Part shown: piece by piece, positions 24,688 through 32,300 of the stretch | Numbering within the stretch: the stretch's first letter is position 1 | Layout of the letters: each line of letters begins with the position of its first letter | NCBI RefSeq assembly: GCF_041333735.1 | Contig: NZ_JBGKFB010000001.1 | Location: 1,312,501-1,376,500, forward strand | Source of the DNA: Veillonella sp. | Lineage (GTDB): Bacteria > Bacillota > Negativicutes > Veillonellales > Veillonellaceae | Reading direction: 5' to 3' | DNA length: 64,000 bases | Program-made: the position numbers and the translations under genes | Notes under the pieces: generated by a model | Database searches by the model: none | Told to the model about the DNA's origin: nothing | The model's input: the letters and a program-made list of their open reading frames with translations, nothing else

Positions 24688-25516
24688 ACGTAGAAATTAT
24701 ACATGGAATGATGGCAAAAGTTTATCTTTGTGCGATCGTACCCTTATCATGGGGATACTCAATGGTACGCCTGACTCTTTCTCTGATGGTGGTAAATTCA
24801 ACACCCCAGAGGCAGCAGCAGCGCATGTAACACAAATGATTGAAGATGGTGCTGATATAATTGATTTAGGTGTAGAATCTACGCGTCCAGGCTGCACACC
24901 ATTGACAGCAGAAGAAGAAATTGAACGCTTATCTCAATTGATAGATCCTGTACTTAATGCATCTACAGTTCCTGTATCTATCGATACATACCATGCTAAA
25001 ACTGCAGACTATGCTTTTTCTAAAGGGGCCCATATTTTGAACGATATATGGGGCTTACACTATGACCCTGATATGGCAGCGGTAGCAGCTAAATTCAAGG
25101 TTCCTGTTATCATTATGCACAATAGCAATGATACAAACTACGGCGATATTATTGAGGATATGAAAGCATTCTTTTTCTGTGCTATCGATAAAGCATTGAA
25201 GGAAGGTGTTACACCTCAACAAATTTGGCTTGATCCAGGCATTGGATTATTTGGTAAAACAGAAGAACAAAATATTGAAGTTATGCAACGTTTAGGTGAG
25301 TTAACGGCTTATGAATATCCTATTTTACTTGCTCCTAGCCGTAAGCGTTTCATCGGTTCTATGTTGGGTGGCTTACCACCAGAAGAACGTGATGAAGGTA
25401 CGGTAGCTGCTTGTATTACAGGCGTATTCCAAGGTGTTGATATGGTGCGTGTTCATAATGTGAAAATGCACAAACGTGCCTTGGCCGTAGCCGATGGCCT
25501 ATTACGAGGTGAATAA
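24680..25516 (+). CDS. folP: Dihydropteroate synthase
   Basis: 278 aa from the ATG after GTGGAGGAC. TIM-barrel enzyme that joins p-aminobenzoate to dihydropterin pyrophosphate, the sulfonamide target. The pterin-site loop MGILNGTPDSFSDGG is present, with Gly replacing the usual Val. DLGVESTRPG and the C-terminal RVHNV motif are intact. Translationally coupled to folB (TAATG). Confidence 0.95.
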   Translation: MFKRRNYTWNDGKSLSLCDRTLIMGILNGTPDSFSDGGKFNTPEAAAAHVTQMIEDGADIIDLGVESTRPGCTPLTAEEEIERLSQLIDPVLNASTVPVSIDTYHAKTADYAFSKGAHILNDIWGLHYDPDMAAVAAKFKVPVIIMHNSNDTNYGDIIEDMKAFFFCAIDKALKEGVTPQQIWLDPGIGLFGKTEEQNIEVMQRLGELTAYEYPILLAPSRKRFIGSMLGGLPPEERDEGTVAACITGVFQGVDMVRVHNVKMHKRALAVADGLLRGE

Positions 25517-25878
25517 TGGATAAAATCGTTTTAAAGAACATGGCATTTTACGGATTTCATGGGAATTTGGCATCTGAACAAGAACAGGGACAACGATTCT
25601 TTGTAGATGTTGAAATTACTACAGATCTTACAAAGGCCGGTCAAAGTGACCAGTTAGAGGATTCTATCAATTATGTAGAGGTATATGACACTGTAGAATC
25701 TGTTATGACTGGAGAAAAACATAATTTGTTAGAACGGTTGGGAGCACTTATTGCCGATTCTTTATACCAACATTATCAAGGCATTGTTGGCTTATCTGTA
25801 ACGGTGCGCAAACCATCTGTACCGATTGCAGGTATTCTAGATTATGTTGAGGTTGTCACTACACGAGGTCAAATTTGA
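25516..25878 (+). CDS. folB: Dihydroneopterin aldolase
   Basis: 120 aa, typical length. The start MDKIVLKNMAFYGFHGNLASEQEQGQRFFVDVEI is characteristic, and the conserved Tyr and Glu/Lys catalytic region (ERLGALIAD, VRKPSVPI) is present. It converts dihydroneopterin to hydroxymethyl-dihydropterin and glycolaldehyde. Its stop overlaps the folK ATG (TGATG). Confidence 0.94.
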   Translation: MDKIVLKNMAFYGFHGNLASEQEQGQRFFVDVEITTDLTKAGQSDQLEDSINYVEVYDTVESVMTGEKHNLLERLGALIADSLYQHYQGIVGLSVTVRKPSVPIAGILDYVEVVTTRGQI

Positions 25879-26345
25879 TGTATACCTATTACATCAGTGT
25901 AGGTTCAAATATTGGTGATAAACGGGGGCACATTAATTTGGCTCTTCAATCATTACAGGATCATGATGCGGTTTCAAAGGTCATTAGTTCGCCCTTAATC
26001 GAAACCGAACCCTGGGGATATACGGATCAGGATATCTTTGTTAATGGTATGTGGCTTTGTGAAAGTTCTTTAGCCCCTCATCAAATGTTAAGTTTATTAC
26101 AGTCCTTAGAACAGGGGGCTGGACGTGAACGACACATTCATTGGGGCCCACGTACATTGGATTTAGATATTATTTTAGCTTTTGATGAGAAGGGGACTAT
26201 GATTTCCATTTGTGATGAAAGCCTTACTGTACCACATCCTTACTTTTGGGATCGTACCTTTGTCTTAGAACCTTTACATGAGTTGTTACCAACTTTTACA
26301 TATAAAGGAATGACCATTGGCGAGAGACTAACTCAGTTAAGCTGA
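25878..26345 (+). CDS. folK: Hydroxymethyl-dihydropterin pyrophosphokinase
   Basis: 155 aa. SVGSNIGDKRGHI at the N-terminus and GPRTLDLDIILAF, which carries the two Mg-binding aspartates, define HPPK. It supplies the pyrophosphorylated pterin used by FolP. A TTG one codon upstream is possible but the ATG overlaps the folB stop in the usual coupled way. Last gene of the folate cluster. Confidence 0.94.
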   Translation: MYTYYISVGSNIGDKRGHINLALQSLQDHDAVSKVISSPLIETEPWGYTDQDIFVNGMWLCESSLAPHQMLSLLQSLEQGAGRERHIHWGPRTLDLDIILAFDEKGTMISICDESLTVPHPYFWDRTFVLEPLHELLPTFTYKGMTIGERLTQLS

Positions 26346-26386
26346 TCGTATACATTTACAAAATAGTAAACATTAAGGTTGCAGTT

Positions 26387-26419
26387 GTACCTATGAATAG
26401 GGATTATATGAATAGGTAC
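26387..26419. repeat. Hairpin in the folK downstream gap
   Basis: GTACCTAT (26387-26394) and ATAGGTAC (26412-26419) are perfect arms around a 17-nt loop. No T-run. It may be an operator or RNA stem before the next gene. Confidence 0.4.
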
Positions 26420-26477
26420 ATCCTGTAAGCACAATATATTATTACGTTTTATGCTTGGGGATTCATAGGGAGTATAC

Positions 26478-27284
26478 ATGAATATAAAACGTATTGGGTT
26501 GTGTGTACTAGCGTTGATTGTAATGGGCCTGTCCTATTGGCTTGCCGTAGGTGGTAATTATGACAGCAAAACAGTGCGCATAGATCCAGAAGAGCATACA
26601 CTAGTAAATTCTAGTGATGCCATTATTTCAAAACGAATATTAGCGATGAAGTCTATGGATTCAAAAGTTTATTTTTTAGGTTATGAAGGCTACGGTATTT
26701 ATAATCTATCTGATAATACACTTCGGTTGATGCCCATTAGCTTCCGTGGTCAACATATAGAGCCACCGAAGACAGAGAATTACCAACGTGGTTTACGAGA
26801 GATTACTACGGTAAAAACTTTCTCTGATTTTAGTAGTCAAGAACAATCCATACTTAAGGATTTATTGGAATCTACAGATAGAGGGGCTCATTACTATGGA
26901 GACTTTTACCATTCCGGTTATGAGTCATCCCTCATCGATATGAAGGACCAGTATTTTATAACGAATACGGTGCGTGCCTTGAAGCGTGTCAATCATACAT
27001 TATATGTATATGATGCGTCAGGGTTTATTATCATTGATTTAGATAATCGCCGCATACAGGGGTTCTTTAATAATCGCCTCGGTGGGGAAGGACCTAAAGG
27101 TGTACCTGATAGCTTGCGTGGCCATTATGGTTCGGATTTCACGATGATATATGCATTGTCCAAGTTAGATCCAAAGGATTTAGAGATTTTATGGTCAATG
27201 CGAAAGCAATATTTAGAAAAGTCACCACAAGTGATGGAGAACAAGGATTTATTCCCTCTTAATCTTGATGAGATGACTTTATAG
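26478..27284 (+). CDS. Membrane-anchored protein of unknown function
   Basis: 268 aa; family not recognised. One N-terminal hydrophobic segment (residues 5-25) acts as a signal anchor, and the rest is soluble and probably extracytoplasmic. Short beta-rich repeats of the kind VYFLGYEGYGIYNL and LYVYDASGFIIIDL could be propeller-like blades, but this is a guess. Eleven bases separate it from the GlsB-type gene, so they are likely co-transcribed. Confidence 0.75.
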   Translation: MNIKRIGLCVLALIVMGLSYWLAVGGNYDSKTVRIDPEEHTLVNSSDAIISKRILAMKSMDSKVYFLGYEGYGIYNLSDNTLRLMPISFRGQHIEPPKTENYQRGLREITTVKTFSDFSSQEQSILKDLLESTDRGAHYYGDFYHSGYESSLIDMKDQYFITNTVRALKRVNHTLYVYDASGFIIIDLDNRRIQGFFNNRLGGEGPKGVPDSLRGHYGSDFTMIYALSKLDPKDLEILWSMRKQYLEKSPQVMENKDLFPLNLDEMTL

Positions 27285-27294
27285 GAGGTATATT

Positions 27295-27531
27295 ATGCTT
27301 TGGTCAATTATTGTAGGCGGATTCATTGGTTTTGTAGCTGGTCGCATTACTAAAAAATCGCAAAGTATGGGGATTATTCTTCGTGTTATTGCTGGTTTAG
27401 TTGGTGCTTCCGTAGGCCAAGCGTTGCTTGGTACATGGGGTCCAAGTCTTGCGGGCATGGCATTGATTCCGTCTATCGTTGGTGCAGTTATCGTGATTGC
27501 TGTAGTCAGCTTCTTTACTGGACGAGACTAA
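27295..27531 (+). CDS. Small GlsB/YeaQ/YmgE-family membrane protein
   Basis: 78 aa, three hydrophobic segments rich in Gly, with the family start MLWSIIVGGFIGFVAGRI and an ISSxxGA-like glycine-helix pattern. Such proteins are often stress-linked; their function is not defined. AGGAGGT lies just before the ATG. Followed by a strong terminator. Confidence 0.88.
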   Translation: MLWSIIVGGFIGFVAGRITKKSQSMGIILRVIAGLVGASVGQALLGTWGPSLAGMALIPSIVGAVIVIAVVSFFTGRD

Positions 27532-27546
27532 TTGTATAAGGTAAGG

Positions 27547-27579
27547 ACTAGTATAGGATTTCCTATACTAGTTTTTTTT
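27547..27579 (+). terminator. Terminator after the GlsB-type gene
   Basis: ACTAGTATAGG / CCTATACTAGT perfect 11-bp stem, ATTT loop, eight T. Confidence 0.93.
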
Positions 27580-27598
27580 GCTATAAATCTATTTTCCT

Positions 27599-27624
27599 AT
27601 ATACCTATGAGAAAATAGGTATAT
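27599..27624. promoter_or_regulatory. Inverted repeat upstream of the dehydrogenase gene
   Basis: ATATACCTAT / ATAGGTATAT, perfect 10-base arms around GAGAAA. A second small hairpin CGGTTC (27676-27681) / GAACCG (27691-27696) lies nearer the gene. The whole 228-bp gap is AT-rich and may hold a regulated promoter. Confidence 0.45.
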
Positions 27625-27759
27625 AATAGTTTATGTATTTTAGATTTAAGGTATATTAATATAGCTTAAAGTTATCGGTTCATATATTTGGAACCGTTGA
27701 TTTAAGTGGAAGCGTATTAGAGGATAGATATCTTTTAGTACTACAGGTAGGAGGCCCTT

Positions 27760-28707
27760 ATGAAGTTACGTAAAGTAGGTATTATTGGCACTGGACATGT
27801 AGGTTCTCATGTAGCATTTTCTCTTGCTCTACAAGGTGAAGTAGATGAATTGTATATGATGGATATTGATGAGAAAAAAGCTAAGGCCCAAGCCATGGAT
27901 ATAAATGATGCGGTTAGCTATATTCCTCACAAAGTGACAGCTACTGCTGGCCCAATTGAAGAATGTGGTGATTGCGATGTTCTCGTATTTAGTGCAGGTC
28001 CTTTACCAAATTTATACCAAGATCGCTTAGAAAGTCTTGGTGATACCGTTGAGGTTCTAAAGGATGTTATCCCTCGAATTAAAAAGTCCGGCTTTGATGG
28101 GTTTATTATTTCTATCTCTAATCCTGCCGACGTTGTAGCTACTTATTTATGTAAACATTTAAATTGGAATCCAAAACGCATTATTTCCAGTGGTACAGCC
28201 TTAGATTCTGCACGGTTACAAAAAGAATTGGCTCGCATTTTTAATATCAGTAATCGTACAATTACAGCCTATTGCTTAGGTGAACATGGCGGTAGTGCTA
28301 TGGTGCCATGGTCTCATGTATATGTACAAGGAAAACCTCTCGTAGAATTGCAACAAGAATTGCCTCATAGATTCCCGACACTTGACCATACACAAGTACT
28401 AGATGATGTTAAAATTGGCGGTTATCATGTATTGGCCGGTAAAGGTTCTACTGAGTTTGGTATTGCCAGTGCCACTACAGAATTAATTCGCGCTGTATTC
28501 CATGATGAAAAGAAAGTATTGCCATGTTCTTGCTATCTAGACGGACAATATGGTGAAGAAGGTATCTTTGCATCTACACCAGCGGTTATTGGTAAAGATG
28601 GCATTGAAGATGTATTTGAATTAAAGCTTACCGAAGAGGAATTAGCTTTATTTAAAAAGTCTTGCGCAGTTATTCGTGAATACGCTCATAAAGCAGAGTC
28701 TTTGTAA
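27760..28707 (+). CDS. LDH/MDH-family 2-hydroxyacid dehydrogenase
   Basis: 315 aa. NAD-binding GTGHVG (residues 10-15) with an acidic residue ending the second strand (MDID), the conserved Arg and Asp pair in TALDSARLQ, and the catalytic His in LGEHGGSAMVPWS place it in the LDH/MDH superfamily. The specificity loop reads AGPLPNLYQDRLESL. It keeps the loop Arg but has Pro where L-lactate dehydrogenase has Gln102 (malate dehydrogenase has Arg), so the substrate is open: lactate, another 2-hydroxy acid, or malate. Veillonella lives on lactate and malate, which makes the specificity worth testing. GGAGG precedes the ATG. Confidence 0.85.
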   Translation: MKLRKVGIIGTGHVGSHVAFSLALQGEVDELYMMDIDEKKAKAQAMDINDAVSYIPHKVTATAGPIEECGDCDVLVFSAGPLPNLYQDRLESLGDTVEVLKDVIPRIKKSGFDGFIISISNPADVVATYLCKHLNWNPKRIISSGTALDSARLQKELARIFNISNRTITAYCLGEHGGSAMVPWSHVYVQGKPLVELQQELPHRFPTLDHTQVLDDVKIGGYHVLAGKGSTEFGIASATTELIRAVFHDEKKVLPCSCYLDGQYGEEGIFASTPAVIGKDGIEDVFELKLTEEELALFKKSCAVIREYAHKAESL

Positions 28708-28879
28708 GATAATCGTATCTGTTATATAAGTCTATTATTGATAAAAAATAAATATCTATATAGAGAGAATATATAGACCTAACAGAAACTATAGATAATT
28801 TTATTTAGTCCCTAATAAGGTTCTATGATATAATTAAAAAATGACAGTATACAGATGATGAATATTTTTGGGGGACATT

Positions 28880-29212
28880 ATGAGTCAAGACACTATGGAA
28901 GTACAACGTCCAAAAAGGCCGCGCAAACGGGTTCGCCCTAATCGCAAAGCGCAGGATCAACGTATTATCCTCATGTGGATCAAGCGAATTGGTATAGGGA
29001 TTATGGTGCTGCTATTGTTAGGGCAAGCCTATCGCTTGGTGGCTGTATATCAAGAAAAACAACATATTGAGCAACAATTGCAAGAATTAAAACAGCGAAA
29101 TGAAGAATTAGAACAGGAAAAGGCTAAGTTGCAAGATCCAAAGACCATTGAGGGGGTGGCTCGAGAGGAACTAGGCCTTGTAAAACCTGGTGAAGTACCT
29201 TATGTAAAATAG
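28880..29212 (+). CDS. divIC: FtsB/DivIC-type cell-division protein
   Basis: 110 aa from the ATG after GGGGGAC. A basic cytoplasmic start (PKRPRKRVRPNRK), one membrane helix (about 36-52), then a coiled coil (QEKQHIEQQLQELKQRNEELEQEKAKL) and the FtsB/DivIC ending VAREELGLVKPGEVPY. It links early and late divisome proteins at the septum. It is followed by an S1-domain gene, the usual Firmicute order (divIC-yabR-ppx-tilS-hpt-ftsH region). Confidence 0.92.
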   Translation: MSQDTMEVQRPKRPRKRVRPNRKAQDQRIILMWIKRIGIGIMVLLLLGQAYRLVAVYQEKQHIEQQLQELKQRNEELEQEKAKLQDPKTIEGVAREELGLVKPGEVPYVK

Positions 29213-29281
29213 GGGCAACTTTAATGATTTATATTCGCATTAGTTTGTAGTTTGAGGTTTCCGCATTAATTAGGAGGTTGC

Positions 29282-29683
29282 ATGGCAATCGAAGTTGGTA
29301 ACATTATTGATGGTACCGTATCCGGTATTACAAAGTTCGGCGTATTTGTTGATTTAGGAGAGAAACAAACCGGTCTAGTTCATATTTCTGAAGTAGCTCA
29401 TGGGTATGTCGAAGATATTAATACCGTATTAAAGGTTGAAGATCCAGTAAAGGTTAAGGTTTTATCTATTGAAGGTAACAAAATTGGCCTTTCTATTCGT
29501 CAGACACAACCTAAAGAGACAGCAAGTGAAGAACGACGTCCTCGTCGTGTTCAATCTAAACAAAGTACAGAGGCTTTTGAAGCCAAAATGAAATCATTCT
29601 TGCGCGATAGCAATGAACGATTGCATGATTTAAAACGCAATACAGAAGGTAAACGCGGAGGCCGAGGCGGTCGTCGAGATTAA
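29282..29683 (+). CDS. S1 RNA-binding domain protein (YabR-like)
   Basis: 133 aa. A single S1 domain fills residues 1-72 (VGNIIDGTVSGITKFGVFVDLGEKQTGLVHISE). The C-terminal tail is charged and ends in the Gly/Arg-rich GKRGGRGGRRD, which should bind RNA. Similar proteins sit after divIC in Firmicutes and associate with ribosomes or mRNA. TTAGGAGG before the ATG. Confidence 0.9.
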   Translation: MAIEVGNIIDGTVSGITKFGVFVDLGEKQTGLVHISEVAHGYVEDINTVLKVEDPVKVKVLSIEGNKIGLSIRQTQPKETASEERRPRRVQSKQSTEAFEAKMKSFLRDSNERLHDLKRNTEGKRGGRGGRRD

Positions 29684-29687
29684 TAGT

Positions 29688-29714
29688 GAGAGATGGCATT
29701 GAGCCATCTCTTTA
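29688..29714 (+). terminator. Terminator after the S1-domain gene
   Basis: GAGAGATGGC / GCCATCTCTT with an ATTGA loop and a short T-run (TTTACTT). Confidence 0.75.
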
Positions 29715-29777
29715 CTTATGTATAGGCTTTAACAGTATAATAGTGTTAAAGGAATACTAATTATGTAAGGAGCGATT

Positions 29778-30674
29778 ATGAAGTTAGCTATTATCGATAT
29801 TGGATCTAATTCAGTGCGCTTATTATTGGCTACCTATGAAAATAATATATGGCACTATGAGCCAAAACAGTTATGGACTACTCGGTTGGGACAACGAAAT
29901 GCAGATGGCACATTGCGATCTGAATCGATGGAGTCATCGTATCAGGCTTTTAAGGATATTAAAGAGCTGGCAGACAAATATGGTGCGGACTATTGCTTTG
30001 GTTTTGCTACTAGCGCTGTTCGTGAGGCTCAAAATGGGCTTGAATTTATGGAGCGAATCACCGAATACTGCCCTATGGAATGGCGAATTTTATCAGGTGA
30101 TGAAGAGGCCATTTATGGATTTAATGGTGCCTTGGGAGATCAGTTGAATGACGGTCGTCATTATACGACTATCGATATTGGTGGTGGCAGTACAGAACTC
30201 GCTTTAGGAAATAAAGACGGCGTATATTGGAGTCGTTCCTATCCAGTGGGAGCGGTACGTTTACAATCTATGTCTGACGAAGGACCTCAACGGGTATGGG
30301 AAGAAACTCGATACCTTTGGGACCCAATGATGATTCAAGGCGAATTTGGTGAATTTATTGGCATCGGCGGTACGTTAACGACGCTAGCGGCTATAGATTT
30401 AGGTCTTGAAACTTATGATGGTACAAAGGTGCAAGGTCATAAATTAAGTCGCGAAACAGTAGAGGGCATCATTCTAAACTTACGTTACATGAGTCGCGAC
30501 GAGAGATTACAGGTAAAAGGTTTACCTGCAGGCCGTGCTGATATCATTGTAGCTGGTGCAGAAATTTTGACGTCCTTTATGGATGCCTATGAGGTTCCTC
30601 ATGTATTTGTGAGCGATCAAGATGGTATGGAGGCGATGGCCCGTGAATGTGAAAGCACTCGTTCGAACCGTTAA
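29778..30674 (+). CDS. ppx: Ppx/GppA phosphatase (exopolyphosphatase family)
   Basis: 298 aa, the short two-domain form. AIIDIGSNSVRLLL is the phosphate-1 loop and TIDIGGGSTELAL the second nucleotide-loop of the actin-like ATPase fold. Family members hydrolyse polyphosphate or convert pppGpp to ppGpp; short Firmicute forms are assigned to either. AAGGAG precedes the ATG. Its 3' end overlaps tilS. Confidence 0.9.
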   Translation: MKLAIIDIGSNSVRLLLATYENNIWHYEPKQLWTTRLGQRNADGTLRSESMESSYQAFKDIKELADKYGADYCFGFATSAVREAQNGLEFMERITEYCPMEWRILSGDEEAIYGFNGALGDQLNDGRHYTTIDIGGGSTELALGNKDGVYWSRSYPVGAVRLQSMSDEGPQRVWEETRYLWDPMMIQGEFGEFIGIGGTLTTLAAIDLGLETYDGTKVQGHKLSRETVEGIILNLRYMSRDERLQVKGLPAGRADIIVAGAEILTSFMDAYEVPHVFVSDQDGMEAMARECESTRSNR

Positions 30675-31641
30675 TCACACCTTAAAATCGCATAATTTAT
30701 TTCCAGAAAATAGTCGAATCTTAGTGGCGTGCTCCGGTGGGCCTGATTCAATGGCTCTATTGCACTTATTGAAAGACATTGCCATACATCGGCATACAAC
30801 GTATGAAATAGGTGTGGCTATCGTAGATCACTGCATTCGTCCTGAAAGCAAGGAAGAGGTTTTGTGGCTCCAACATCAAGTGGAAGCTTTAGGACTACCA
30901 TTTTATTCTGCTACATTTGATGTGCCTCGCTTGAGCAAGGAACAAAAAATGTCTGAAGAAACTATGGGGCGTCAAGTACGGTATCAATGGCTTACAGAGG
31001 TTGCACAGTCTGAAAACTATGATTATGTTGCGGTGGCTCATCACAAGGATGATCAAGCGGAGTCGATTCTAGCACATATCATCAGAGGTTCTGGATTAAA
31101 TGGGTTGACAGGGATGACCGTAGTAAGTTCTGAATATGCTACTCCTGTAATTAGACCACTGTTAGATGTTACAAAAGAAACCTTATTGGCTTATTTAGAG
31201 GTGAAGGGGATTTCCTATTGTGTTGATTGTACGAATGAAGATGTGCGATACCAACGAAATAGGATTCGGCATCGCATTATACCTGAGTTAGAAGCTATTA
31301 ACCCTAATGTAGTAGATGCTATTGCTAGATTGGGAAATTCCGTACATGAAGATGTATTAGTTATGTCTGATTTAACGGAGCAAGCTTTTGAAAAACTTGT
31401 GACTATAGGTGCTGATGGGGTGAGCTTATCTCGCCGTGCCTTACGGCAAGAATCATTGGCGATACAACGGCGCTTATGGCAGCGCATAGTGGGTGCTGTG
31501 GACTCAGATATAACGCTGACATCAGCTCATCAAGATCAATTACTCGATATTGTTAACACCGGGGAAGAGAAAACTTTCACTATTAAAAGTATAAAAGTAA
31601 CCGCTCAATGTGATACAATAAAAGTATATTGCGAACATTAA
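30643..31641 (+). CDS. tilS: tRNA(Ile)-lysidine synthase
   Basis: About 332 aa. The PP-loop SGGPDSMALLHLL identifies the ATP-pyrophosphatase domain. TilS changes cytidine 34 of the CAU-anticodon isoleucine tRNA to lysidine so that it reads AUA. The start is not certain: GTG at 30643 is best spaced from GGAGG at 30629-30633; GTG at 30649 or the ATG at 30622 are alternatives. All overlap ppx. The C-terminal region is shorter than in E. coli TilS. It lies 23 nt before hpt in the common tilS-hpt-ftsH order. Confidence 0.9.
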   Translation: MNVKALVRTVNHTLKSHNLFPENSRILVACSGGPDSMALLHLLKDIAIHRHTTYEIGVAIVDHCIRPESKEEVLWLQHQVEALGLPFYSATFDVPRLSKEQKMSEETMGRQVRYQWLTEVAQSENYDYVAVAHHKDDQAESILAHIIRGSGLNGLTGMTVVSSEYATPVIRPLLDVTKETLLAYLEVKGISYCVDCTNEDVRYQRNRIRHRIIPELEAINPNVVDAIARLGNSVHEDVLVMSDLTEQAFEKLVTIGADGVSLSRRALRQESLAIQRRLWQRIVGAVDSDITLTSAHQDQLLDIVNTGEEKTFTIKSIKVTAQCDTIKVYCEH

Positions 31642-31664
31642 TATGAATCGTGGAGGTCATATAG

Positions 31665-32210
31665 ATGCATCAAGATGCAAAAGAGATTTTATATACAGCG
31701 GAACAATTACAAGCTCGTGTAGCAGAGTTGGGTAAAGCAATTAGCGAAGACTATAAAAATGAATCAGTCGTGCTTGTAGGGGTGTTAAAGGGCGCTGTCG
31801 TTTTCTTTACAGACTTAGCACGCGCTATTGATGATAGTGTAGATGTAAGTTTTGACTTTATTTCTTGCTCTAGCTATGGTAGCGGCACAACAAGTACAGG
31901 GGTAGTACGAATTTTAAAAGATTTAGATCGCTCTGTAGAGGGTAAGCATGTACTCGTTGTTGAAGATATCGTAGACACTGGTACAACATTACATTACTTA
32001 CTAGAAAATTTACATGCTCGTGGGGCTAAAAGCGTGCGCCTTGCAGCGTTGTTGAATAAACCAGATCGCCGTAAGATGGACGTAAATGTTGACTATGTAG
32101 GCTTTATTATTCCTGATTACTTTGTTATCGGTTATGGTTTAGACTACGCTGAAAAATATCGTCATTTACCATATATCGGTATTTTGAAGGAAGAAATGTA
32201 TCAAAATTAA
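31665..32210 (+). CDS. hpt: Hypoxanthine phosphoribosyltransferase
   Basis: 181 aa. The PRPP-binding motif VLVVEDIVDTGTTL is complete, and FDFISCSSYGSGT is the flexible-loop region. It salvages hypoxanthine and guanine to IMP and GMP. GGAGG before the ATG. The guanine deaminase at 43.3 kb would compete for guanine. Confidence 0.94.
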   Translation: MHQDAKEILYTAEQLQARVAELGKAISEDYKNESVVLVGVLKGAVVFFTDLARAIDDSVDVSFDFISCSSYGSGTTSTGVVRILKDLDRSVEGKHVLVVEDIVDTGTTLHYLLENLHARGAKSVRLAALLNKPDRRKMDVNVDYVGFIIPDYFVIGYGLDYAEKYRHLPYIGILKEEMYQN

Positions 32211-32228
32211 AAATATGATATAATATAT

Positions 32229-32255
32229 GAGTGCATCTCTCAATGAGATGTACTC
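32229..32255 (+). promoter_or_regulatory. Hairpin in the ftsH leader
   Basis: GAGTGCATCTC pairs with GAGATGTACTC (11 bp with one G-U) around TCAAT. It directly follows a TATAAT-like box near 32217-32224. No T-run follows, so it is not a simple terminator; it could stabilise or regulate the ftsH mRNA. Confidence 0.45.
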
Positions 32256-32300
32256 AATTCGTTTATACAACTAAAAATTATTATTGAAAGGGGTAATCTT

